64,000 nucleotides of DNA from Euleptes europaea (Eukaryota > Chordata > Lepidosauria > Squamata > Sphaerodactylidae): assembly GCF_029931775.1 (NCBI RefSeq), contig NC_079318.1, positions 53,206,659-53,270,658 of the forward strand. The letters are read 5' to 3'. The position numbers and the translations under genes were made by a program. Position 1 is the first letter of the stretch. Each line of letters begins with the position of its first letter. Positions 55,001 to 64,000 of the stretch are shown here, piece after piece. Below the pieces are notes generated by a model. That model was not told the origin of the DNA, did not search any database, and worked only from the letters and a program-made list of their open reading frames with translations.

Positions 55001-55753
55001 AACGCCTTAATATTTTACGCTTACTGGAGTCCCTGCCCCAAGGATGAGCTTTGTGTTAACCCATGTATTCATGACCATTGCTCAGAAAACATTACTCGGA
55101 TTTCTAGCAGAATGAATATGAATGCAACTGATATAGAGACAGTTTATGAAGCCGGGCCCTGCTGGGTTCTATATTTGGATCCCTCACTGTGTTTGATAAT
55201 GGTTTGCATTCTGCTTTATACAACATACCCACTGCTTAAAGAATCAGCTCTTATCCTTTTGCAAACTGTTCCCAAGCAAATTGATATTCGCTCTTTAAAT
55301 GAGAAGCTTCGTAAACTTGATGGAGTTGAAGCTGTTCATGAATTGCACGTTTGGCAACTGGCTGGAAGCAGGATCATCGGCACTGCTCATATCAAATGTC
55401 AGGATCCAGAATCGTACATGAAAGTAGCGAAGCAAATTAAGGAGATCTTTCACGATGAAGGGATACATGCAACAACTGTTCAGCCTGAATTTACCATTGT
55501 TGGCTCTGAAGAGGGTGTAGGCAAATGTGAATTTCCCTGCAGAACCCAGTGTGCTCTGAAGCAGTGTTGTGGGGCTGTAGAAAAACCTGCTCAGAAGAAG
55601 ACAGAAAAATCTCCTGCTATTAGTATTTCTTGCTCTGGTATAGTAATTGACTCTCCACACCACGAAACCCGGAGGACTAAATCTGAGTGTATACCTTCTG
55701 TAAAGTTAGAGGCGGAGCCTGATCCTAACAAACAATTTGAATCCTCTTTGTAA
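49001..55753 (+). CDS. SLC30A1: SLC30A1 / ZnT1, zinc exporter (two coding exons)
   Basis: Coding exons are 49,001-49,628 and 54,837-55,753, joined by a GT-AG intron of 5.2 kb. They give 514 residues (human 507). ZnT1 is a cation diffusion facilitator that moves cytosolic zinc out across the plasma membrane. Transmembrane zinc-site motifs are present: H69-x3-D73 in DSFHMLSD (TM2) and H251-x3-D255 in HVLGDALGS (TM5). A histidine-rich loop (HQHGGSGHGHSHGG, 161-174) lies between TM4 and TM5. The long extracellular loop between TM5 and TM6 has cysteines and N-glycosylation sequons (NITR, NATD). The cytosolic end keeps the motifs HELHVWQLAGSRIIGTAHIKC, CRTQCALKQCCG and the terminal ESSL. The N-terminus is 26 residues longer than human and rich in Arg and His, while the His loop region is about 26 residues shorter. 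The ATG at 49,001 is the only in-frame start seen and has a good context (caggatggg). Confidence 0.97.
49722..50225 (-). mobile_element. tRNA-derived SINE, head B, split by an inverted-repeat retroelement
   Basis: The left piece ('acgaagctgccttctactga', 'ggcccatcaaagtcc') and the right piece ('attgtctactcagactgg', 'actggagatgctggg', 'ccaccactgagccacggcc') form one reversed SINE. It lies at the start of the SLC30A1 intron. Confidence 0.85.
49783..50056. mobile_element. inverted-repeat retroelement with 13-bp target duplication
   Basis: Two arms of about 115 bases are near-perfect reverse complements ('ggttcttgtaggttatccgg' against 'ccggataacctacaagaacc'), with a short centre near 49,905. The right end carries extra sequence outside the palindrome ('gaactctgaccgtgaaagcc'). 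The flanks are caaagtCcatatt and caaagtCaatatt-like copies (49,770-49,782 and 50,057-50,069, one mismatch). RNA from this segment would fold into a long hairpin within the SLC30A1 intron. A truncated relative sits in the NEK2 promoter. Confidence 0.85.
50385..50650 (-). mobile_element. tRNA-type SINE tail with a CR1 3' end inserted
   Basis: 'caactttgtgaggtagatta' is the reversed SINE body and 'ggaatggggaattgaacc' its B box. The CR1 end ('atcggaagggaccaccagg', 'gtctagtccaaccccctg', 'gcaggaaattcacaac') stands between them (50,452-50,600). Short copies of 'agtttca' at the borders may be its target duplication. Confidence 0.65.
50651..51889 (+). other. SLC30A1 intron, unique sequence
   Basis: No repeat family or other gene was recognised here. 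Confidence 0.4.
51890..52119 (+). mobile_element. tRNA-derived SINE, head A with BovB-like tail and target duplication
   Basis: Head 'gagccagcatggtatactgg', B box 'cagggttgattcccc', tail 'atggcaaaccacctctaaac' and 'tagcttgacggcactt'. The flanks are perfect copies of catttgtacat (51,879-51,889 and 52,120-52,130). It lies in the SLC30A1 intron. Confidence 0.9.
52131..54214 (+). other. SLC30A1 intron, unique sequence
   Basis: About 2 kb without a recognised repeat or gene. Confidence 0.4.
54215..54335 (+). mobile_element. tRNA-derived SINE, head A (very worn)
   Basis: 'gagctggtatagcatgatga' and 'cccaagttcaaattt' are the A- and B-box halves. The body is barely recognisable. Confidence 0.5.
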
Positions 55754-58700
55754 CTTACAAAATAGCATGGAGTGAAATCTGGATTCAACCACAGGTTGAT
55801 TGTGAGAAGAGGGAGACTGTCGTTGAAAAGACAAGTTGCAAAGTAATGTAATTGCTGAAGTCCCTGTTCTTGTCACATTGCTTAAGTCTAGGCTGCCTAT
55901 TTGGAAGAACATCATGGTGCCGTCCTAACATAGTGTGTTCATGTTCATTTTTAGACGACTAGCACAAAAAATTCACCAATGCTGCAATGACTCTGGAAAA
56001 CCAATTTCAGCCAGGATGCATTTTGTTGAGTTAACCTTAAAATGTGCACGCACACACACCAGTCCTAAAAAGTGGAATTTGTGTTGGGCCACTTCTTTGG
56101 TGGGACCTGTGGGTCTGTTCTACTAATGGAGGCACACTTCTCCCCAATGGAAGGTCCCCTGGTGAAAGTTCTGCCATTAGTGGAATGGGTCCAACCCGTA
56201 ATTCTGTATAGATTTTACAGACTTTGAGGAGAAGAAACCAAAGGCAAAACTATATAACTTTTGTAAAATAAATGAATAGAACACTTTGGGAATCTTAGAC
56301 CTTTTGCTCCATTAAGTGAGAGAGTGAGCATTATCATAAGCAGGCCTAACTGTGCAGCATCCGTTGTAGCATCTGAAGGCATATCCAGTGCTTGTGGATG
56401 GAAATTCCCCTTTCTGTACTGAGCCAGTCAGGTAACAAAACTGGCTCCACTGAAAATTAGTTGTTACCAAACAAACCAGCAAACAAAGAAAAAACCCGTT
56501 GGGTTTATTTTGAGTATCCCCTGGAGCACAAGGTTAATTATTCAGACTGAATGTGAATATATCCTTTTAGGGGCTTGTCTGTTTCTCTCCCCCCCCCCCC
56601 CGGGGTTTCTCATGGTGTTTAATTTAAAACAATATTAAAACTTCATTAAATTTGTGTAGGTTTTAGAATTTAATAGAACTTTGTAAACTTGAACGGAGAC
56701 GTGCTCGGATAAGAGATCTGGAGCTGGTCTCTGAGGAGCGTCGCCTGTCCTTTGCTGAAAGGGAAGGGGTCTGTTGCAAACTGGATTACATCTAGTTGTC
56801 TGGGTTAAAAAAAATAACTCTTAGTCTTTTTAAAAGCCTCAGAATGAAATGTAGTAGGTCGAACTAAGCAGTGCAAATTTAAAAACTAATATATTTCTTT
56901 AAAAATTGTCCTTTGTCCCTTAAATGAAAGTTAATATGCCGCTGAAATGCTTCATTGTAACAAAACCGCAGTTGATTTTTACCCACAACAGTTTTTGTGT
57001 AGCGAAGGCCTGTGCTGCTACTAGGTCTTCAAAATCTAATGACGCCAGCTGTTTGGCAAATGAAAGAAATGGCTTTTTCCATTTGTTGCTGTGAATTTGA
57101 GCAAGTGTCATGAATACAATCCACAAAACTCTTAAAGTAAAACTGTTTAAAGTCCCATTGAATTTATAGGGACCAATCAGGTGCTGAGTGCAAGGATGCT
57201 GTCTGAAGTATTCCTGGATCACAAAGCCAACCTTTTCCCTCGCCTCATTTTTTTCTGTTCTTTTAAAAATAGGGATAATTCCTCCCTCACGAAGATGGTG
57301 ATGTCAATTAGTTTTAAGTCATTTTGAGATTCCTTACTGAAAGGCATTATAGAATTGGCAGAATTTCTCTCATTACACAGAATCACCCTTCAAATAAGTG
57401 AATAATCACTATAGTAGTAGGTACTGCAAGGTGAATGAAGACATTTTTGGGCCTTAAACTCTTATTTGCTACAGTACTTTCAAACTTTTTGCAGTTTATA
57501 GGTACAGGCTTTTTTTTTTGCCTATGATGCACAATTTGATGGTGGAAATAAAATTTTGTTCACTCAGTTATAAAGAACCTCACTAATTTGCACTTCTTTG
57601 GATTAGCATTTTTTCAGTGATAGTCTCCATCCCCTCCCCCTGCTCAGTAGTGTTGAAGTCAAGCCTTAGTGTTGCAGTGGGGCGGGGGGAGGAAACTATG
57701 CTGTACTTGATGCACTACAAAGTATTATACAACTGTACTTATAGAAGTGATCAAGTACATTTAGCAACGCCTTCTGTGTTCCTTTGGTTGTAAATGTCAC
57801 CTGTCAGTTAATAATCTCCATTAGTGTCTCACTCATTCCTTCAAGTATGCAATAACCATTTTGTCTGTTCCTCGTGCAACTGGGTGCATGCTGCAAAATA
57901 GTTCTGAAAATGTCCATCTATCGACATGGTTACAACACCGGCATAGTTGTTTCACTGCAAATATTGACTGGCAGCAAAAGCCAATATAATGTAAACTTTA
58001 GGTCTCACAGCTAAAGCTTCTGGTCTTTTCTGTGCTACAAGAATTTGCTGGCGCCTCTTTTTTTAAAAAAGATTGTGTCTCTCACAGTCTTAGAATATAT
58101 GAGTTCCAGATCAAGACACCTGTGTTTCAACTCTGCCTTTGCTGTAGTGGGCCTAATGCTTGATCTCGGCTAAATGCTATAATTCTTTGCTAATAGCTTC
58201 TTAACAAGTAGCTCTTTCAAGAAAAAAACGACCCTGCTGCATCTCTCTCCAAAGCACAAACTTTGACTCTTGTATATTAAGGGAGGAATGCAAATAAAGG
58301 TGTACCAGGTGCAATTCTGATTTTTTACAGCAAATTATGCAACAGTTTGTTTAAAATCCATTTTTGTTTTTGCAAGTAAGATTTTGGAAACAGGTAATTT
58401 TGTACACTCTTTGGAACAAAACTGAACTCTTTAAACATTTCCAACTGTGGGGGTATCGATTGTACTTGATTACATGTGAGAATATTGAAACCCATCTTGC
58501 AAACTACTATGTAAGTTCATGCTTTCTCCTAAATTCTGGAATTGTGAACACTGTATGCTCAACATATATATTTGTAGTGAGCTGCTGTAATTTGCAAGGT
58601 AGCTATGCACATTTATTTTGCTGGATGTGTTCACAGTAAAAATGGCAGTGTGGCTGTCTGAGATGTGTTGCCGTGAATGCATAGTCAAATGTATGTAATC

Positions 58701-59815
58701 TCCTTACACGCTACATGTTTCACTGGGAAAGCAGACTGTAGAGCACACGTTTGTATTCACTGGTTACTGATGAAGCAGCTTCAAAGAGCTGGCTACTTCT
58801 TGCATTACTAAGTGTTTGCAAACTGGCCAAAGGATGAGACCTCTGGAAAATGGAGTTTTTAAAAGTGGCATCTATATTTTGCTGAATGTTTTAATCTTTT
58901 TTACATCTCTGAAAGTAAGTAGTGCTCAAGGATTTCCTTATTTATGCTGTACGGCCTGTTTTTTTGTCTCTGCCCTAGCTCTTGCTGTATGCAAATAGAG
59001 TTCTGATTCAGCTGTTCTTAAGATCAAATCGTCAATGACAGCAGAGGCGCGGACTCCTCTGGGTTAATGGGAAACTGTTTCTGAATAGAATGCACTTTGA
59101 CTTCTCGTGGGGGGGAAGGGAATCGCCATCACACTGCAACTCTTTCCCCCCCCCCATTCCCCTGTGGCGTTTAAGTTTCTTATGAACAAAGTATTAATAT
59201 TTAAGGTATTAACTACAATATTTAAATATACTGCTTTAATTTCATAACAGCATCAGTGTAGCCTTCTGGGACTCTGGCTTTTATGTTTACAGAACAATAA
59301 TTGAATATTAAAATAAATGTTCTATTTTTGGTTCTTGCTCGCACCATTGCTTCACCTCTTGGTGGACTGGAAGGTACTAGAGCATTGCGTGCCTGAGATA
59401 AGAACATCGTTGAGGATTTTTTTTTTGTAAGCCAAATACAGCCTTACTTTAATACAAGAGCTTTGATTCCTCTGTGTGATCTTTGGTTTGTGTCATTGAA
59501 CTGTCTGTGTGAAGAACACTTCCATGTCTTATAAATTTGTGAGCCTGGTTTTTTACCTCTTGCTGTATGTGTATTTAAGTGTTCTTGAACTGTAGTCTCT
59601 AAACCCATATGCCTTGTGGTAGCTAAGAGAGGTATGTCCTCTTGCATTATATGGGTTCTGTTTGAAACAACTTTTGGGAAGACGTAACTGGCATGTCTTG
59701 TCTGCCTACATCTTATCAGTGACAATGGGATTCTGTTAAACTAGTGATGCTGCTGTGTTTCTTTGCATAAACTCAAGACTGAGAATGAAATAAATATGAC
59801 TATATAAAACATGAA
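55754..59815 (+). other. SLC30A1 3' UTR (long)
   Basis: About 4 kb without interspersed repeats follow the stop codon, which contrasts with the repeat-rich flanks and supports a transcribed, constrained 3' UTR. Possible poly(A) signals stand at 56,267, 57,547 and 59,789. The last fits best with the long 3' UTR of this gene in mammals. AU-rich stretches are frequent. No reading frame of interest is present. Confidence 0.6.
59789..59794 (+). terminator. likely SLC30A1 polyadenylation signal
   Basis: aataaa within 'gaatgaaataaatatgac', followed by repeat-bearing intergenic DNA a few hundred bases later. Confidence 0.5.
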
Positions 59816-60082
59816 AGTTGGAATATCTTTTTCTCTCTCAATGATTTGGTGAAATAATTCTAGAGCGCCCAAGCATTCAGATAACTGGAAGCCTGGCTAA
59901 CTGCAATTGGTTTGCAACATAGTGTCGGATGAATTTTGAGTAACCGGGAGTTTTCAGATAACAGTTTACCACCAGATTTCTATGCTGTATCCCCAGTCCG
60001 GGCTGTACATCTGGAAGCGACTTCTATATACATTGATTGCTAAATAAGGAACTCTGTGCACAGTTTATGACTTGTTCACATA

Positions 60083-60221
60083 GGGTGAAAACGCATGGTT
60101 TCTTTAGCCTCCTTTATTCCCTGTTTCAGCCAGGATTCAGCCAGGATTGAACACATGCGTTTCGCCGAACGTGCATTCGATCCTGGCTAAAGGAGGCTAA
60201 ACCGACCATGCATTTTCGCCC
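60083..60221. mobile_element. small hairpin MITE
   Basis: The ends gggtgaaaacgcatgg and ccatgcattttcgccc are inverted repeats. The interior also pairs ('tttagcctcctttattcc' against 'ctaaaggaggctaaa', and 'agccaggatt' against 'gatcctggct'). The element stands between ata triplets. Its superfamily is uncertain. Confidence 0.7.
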
Positions 60222-60345
60222 ATAGTGTTGTGTGTACAAAGTCCTATCAGAAAATAAAGTAGCAGAGGTTGGGTTCAGGGTTCCTTCCTGCCCTGAACAA
60301 CGGATCAGACCCACCAGTGATAGTACAGTCTATCTGTCTTGCTTT

Positions 60346-60500
60346 GTGCACATTGAAGGTTTGAGGCTCAGTGGAAGAGCAGCTGCTTTGCACTCACAAG
60401 GTCCCAGATTCACTTGCTATCATCTCCAGTTAGAAGATGAAGGTAGACGAACCAATGGCCTGCCTAGATACGAGGCACCTTCAAATGTAACTTGATGAGC
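60346..60500 (+). mobile_element. tRNA-derived SINE, head B
   Basis: 'gaggctcagtggaagagcag' is the A-box part and 'ggtcccagattcacttgct' the B-box part, followed by 'catctccagttagaagat' and 'gaccaatggcctg'-like sequence. Confidence 0.65.
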
Positions 60501-63393
60501 ATAATTACTTGCTTGGATTATAAATCCTTAGAATGTTAAGGGATGGATAACTACAGTTACTTGTGCAAATATTTATGGGATTAAGCCTTGGGCTGATGTT
60601 GCAAGTAAAGTTTTCTTAAGACATAAAGGAAAAGCAGTGTCTTGCACCTGGCTGCAGAACTAGTTATATGGCTCTTCTGTTGCAACTCCAGAAAAAGATC
60701 AAGTTGCACAAAGGGCATTTGAAAGGAAAGATGTTGCAGATCAGTTTTGCCGAGCAGAAATAAAAGTGAATGCTCTAGTAGAAATATGCAAACAGCTCTT
60801 CTGCCACCCTGTTGCTCACAAAGAAAGCTGTCCAAGAGAGCCAAAAATGGACCACATAGAGGACAAGCTAAGCTAGGGCGCCTTGTTCTTCACTGCCTGT
60901 GTCTTATGATTGCAAGAGTGGCTCACGATGGCTGACATCTTGTTTAGGCTTAACGTTTATTGCAGCGGTGTGTGGTGGTCACATTTCTGAGAATGTAGCT
61001 ATCTTGCCCAAGATGGTAGCATGGACCTTTCTTCTTCCTCAAAGGCTTCCTTTTCTCAAGGCTACAAAGTAGCAGTAGCAAGTGAGGTCTGACAAATGGG
61101 CTGTAGCCTAGCCTCGTGCATCACATTCATCTGCATAGTTGACAAAGGACTTGATCCTGCCTTGATGTGCTGTGACATGCTTCAGTTCATTCTTTATAAT
61201 GCCTGCCTTTGTGTAGAATTAAGTACTTGCAGCTAAGCAGCTGCTCAAGCGGTCTGTATTGTGTAGTTCTTCCTAAACGTAGATGCATACATTGATGTTA
61301 ACCGTGGCCGTTTTGAACATATGCTAAAGTAGTATGATAGAGGTTTTGTAGCAAGAACAAAAAGGAATCTTGCGACACCCTGAAGACTTAATGGGTTTAA
61401 TTGTGGGATAGGCTTTTGTAGACTTTTTGTAGTACATTTCCTTAAATGCATGAAGCATGGCTGCGGCTGGCAGATACATGTAGCTGGACATAGAAAAAGT
61501 TATAAACTAGGGTCACAAAGCAATGAAATGCCAGAGATACAGTCTGACTTTGCATTTTATTGCCTTTGACTTGACAATGTATCACTCCTGTGTGTGAATG
61601 TGTTTTGGCCCTGTCTGAGGAGACACCATGTATTTCCGAGGTCCCTGACCTTTTTGAGCGTGCAAGAATCTTAGTAATGCTGACACAGGGTGGTGGGAAC
61701 AACCACAAAATGTCAGGGAGTGAAATTATACATAACTCTAATGTTAACTTTCTATATTTCAGGCTGAAATTGTTTAACAGGATGCCTTTTAAAATGAGCA
61801 TAGTATAAATATTTTCTTCCAGACATGCAGCTTACCTTCAGTCATGCAGTGATTTGTGCTGTTGTGGCTGCAGTTCCTAAAGCAACATTTTAAAATAATA
61901 ATCAGATCTCCAGTGGCCAACCAGAAGCCCTGTTGGGCAAAAACTCCATCTGATCCTGCCTGCCTTCTAAAAACGGAGTAATGGTGTCTGCGGGTACTAC
62001 ATTGGGGACCCCAGTGTATCTGATGAAATGGACTCTCGCCTGTGCAGTTCATGCCGCAATAAACATGTTGGTCTTTAAGGTTCCAAAAGTCTGCTTTTTT
62101 CTGCAGTAGGCTAACAAGGTTACCATTGTGGCTTCTGCCACACACTTTCCTACTAATTTAAGCTTTGTAGGAGATGTTGAAAGTAGAACTGCTCTTGGGG
62201 AAAGAGGTTACAACGATCTTCCTCTCGTGCAGAACAACTGAACCATCACAGAAATTAGTCCTCTGTTGGGGCCAGGATTGAAACTGCTCAGCTAGTGCTG
62301 TCTGCTTCAGGGTGCTTTGGGTTTGGTCTCTTAATAACAGCTCTTTGTTCCAGAGAATAAGACTTGAAGGAGCAGGCAGTTGTGAAAGAACACCTATAAA
62401 ATGGATACACAAAACTATAACGTGACACAAATGTTACCAAGTGTACAGAAAAGACTCACCATAACCATCTTAATAGATATTAATAACACATCACTGAAAA
62501 TTCACAAACATAGGTTGTTACAAATTAAGGAACCCTACTGGAAGTCAAAACAAAGATACATAATATTATAATGCCATTCTAATTGAAAGTCAAAGGGAAC
62601 CACTGCTTTCCAAATAGCTTATCTGAATGTGTCTTCCCATCCCAAATGTGTACAAGACAAGTTTTCTCATTAATATTCAAAGTCCAAAATAATACAGAAT
62701 AGTTTACAATCCTTCGAGTTCTCTAGAACTCTTCAGCAGGCTGGATATTAGAGGGGAAAAATGGGAAGACTTCAAGATCAGCATCCAGCTTGAAAAAAGA
62801 GTTCAGGAGAACGAGAGGCTTGCACAATATTTTGTGTGTTGGTGAGTCCTGATAAAAAAGGTATTACACAGACTATGTTTTAGGATTATTCTTTAGACCA
62901 GCTCCCAACAGTTTCATTACCACTGTGTTCCAAACATCTGTTGCAGGTAGATAACCTTGCTTCCAAAAACAGCAGTTAAGATCCTCACTGAAAAGAAGAG
63001 GCTAGTTATGAGATAAACATGTTCCTTCTGACCTGACCTTAGATGGCTAAGAAGCATGACCTTTGGACAATAAGTAACTGAGTACCTGATAATTCTGCAT
63101 TTAATGTAATGAACATTTTCCCTACAGAACTAAATGCCACTAAATTTGAAAGAAAGCCCCCCTAGCAGCTTTTTACCTACAACATAATGTATTTTTATAA
63201 CATTCTTAGACCTCCATCAATGGGCAATCTATTAAGCCCCCTGAAAGGGTAATTCCACAGAGAATCTGCAAACTATAGCTTGTCCCCATTAAGTTCTATG
63301 GTCCAGTCCCTATCCCAACAACACTACATGTATCTTAGACAAAAAGCCACATGGTTAGCAAACGCTTGATCACAAACATAGCTTCCTGTAAAG
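60501..63393. other. intergenic, mostly unrecognised
   Basis: No gene was found. In particular I see no RD3 exon, the neighbour expected from human synteny. Two worn pieces of the 'accttaaaggc' repeat family lie at 61,352-61,440 and 62,040-62,110. Confidence 0.35.
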
Positions 63394-63401
63394 ATTTAAG
63401 G

Positions 63402-63731
63402 CAGGGCTCCCCAATGTGGTGCCCTCTGACACCTTTTCTGGCACCTGCCGAGTGTTTTTAGGAAGTGGGTGGGGCCAGGTAGGGCTTTTGCCCAGCAAGG
63501 CTGCTGATTGACTGTTGGAGATTTGATTGGCTGTGCAGACTTTTTAAAATGTTGCTTTGGCAGCAGCTGCCACCACAGCACAAGGATCTGCACAATGTTA
63601 CTGAAGTTAAGGTGTGGCAATCATTTTGTGGCTGGCTCCGCCTCCTGTGGCAGCCATTTTGTGGCAGCCATTTTGTTTCTGCACCCACCATGCTGTGTCA
63701 GTTCCAGGCTCAAAAAGGTTGGGGACCCCTG
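63402..63731. mobile_element. non-autonomous hAT element (Charlie-like ends)
   Basis: It starts cagggctccccaatgtgg and ends aggttggggacccctg, the classic hAT inverted ends. It is flanked by 8-bp copies atttaagg (63,394-63,401) and gtttaagg (63,732-63,739). The 330-bp body has no transposase. A direct repeat 'cagccattttgtgg' lies inside. Confidence 0.88.
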
Positions 63732-63739
63732 GTTTAAGG

Positions 63740-64000
63740 TATGCGAAATCTGTTGGAGAAAACTTCAATACAAAGCCCATTTGGATATAGTGTCAGTCTG
63801 TTTTGCAAACAATTTTTTTTAAATCTGGAATCCTTTGGGGTGATCTAAGGTATTTTTTTGTATCATCATGTGATTGATGTGACTTTGTGACCTGGGATTT
63901 GGGGGTTAATCTCAGTTTGGGGTATGTCATGGGCATCTCCTGTTCAGGCCACAAAGGCAATCCCAAATGGGTTGAGTATGGGCTCTTTGCAGCCCAGCCT
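63740..64000. other. intergenic, nothing recognised
   Basis: No gene or repeat was recognised up to the window end. Confidence 0.4.

Noticed and set aside
1-64000. CRISPR arrays, operons or other prokaryotic systems
   Set aside because: The window is vertebrate nuclear DNA. The repeats are dispersed transposable elements, without regular repeat-spacer structure.

Overview
The window is nuclear DNA of a vertebrate, almost certainly a squamate reptile. Two vertebrate genes with introns, NEK2 and SLC30A1, lie on the + strand. The rest is dense in retroelements typical of lizard and snake genomes: BovB, CR1 and L1 LINEs, Sauria-type tRNA SINEs, a 5S-rRNA-derived SINE and short hAT-like transposons. 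A gecko is plausible from the repeat mix, but I cannot prove the species from sequence alone.

Layout. 1-5.6 kb: intergenic, with a hAT MITE, a stray copy of NEK2 exon 2, an L1 3' end, a Sauria SINE and a 5S SINE. 5.6-6.9 kb: CpG-rich NEK2 promoter. 6,588-17,853: NEK2, nine coding exons, 450 residues, with SINEs and LINE tails in its introns. 17.9-48.1 kb: a 30-kb intergenic stretch built largely from repeats, holding an RPL35 retropseudogene, an unidentified retrocopy-like stretch, a Ty3/Gypsy fossil, a solo-LTR-like fossil inside a SINE and a stack of nested insertions in a BovB LINE. 48.2-49.7 kb: CpG island with the SLC30A1 promoter and first coding exon. 49,001-55,753: SLC30A1 (zinc transporter ZnT1), two coding exons, 514 residues, followed by an apparent 4-kb 3' UTR ending near 59.8 kb. 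59.8-64 kb: intergenic, with a small hairpin MITE and a hAT element with an 8-bp target duplication.

The two genes share no pathway that I know of. NEK2 is a centrosomal mitotic kinase and ZnT1 is the plasma-membrane zinc exporter. As I recall the human map, they are also neighbours in the same relative orientation on chromosome 1q32, so their proximity is conserved synteny rather than an operon-like unit. I found no previously undescribed biological system. The most interesting signals are a modular SINE set in which three different heads (two tRNA types and 5S rRNA) carry related BovB-like tails, the partial NEK2 exon 2 copy 5.7 kb upstream, a GC-AG intron in NEK2, an N-terminal extension of ZnT1, and an inverted-repeat retroelement of which a truncated copy sits in the NEK2 promoter.
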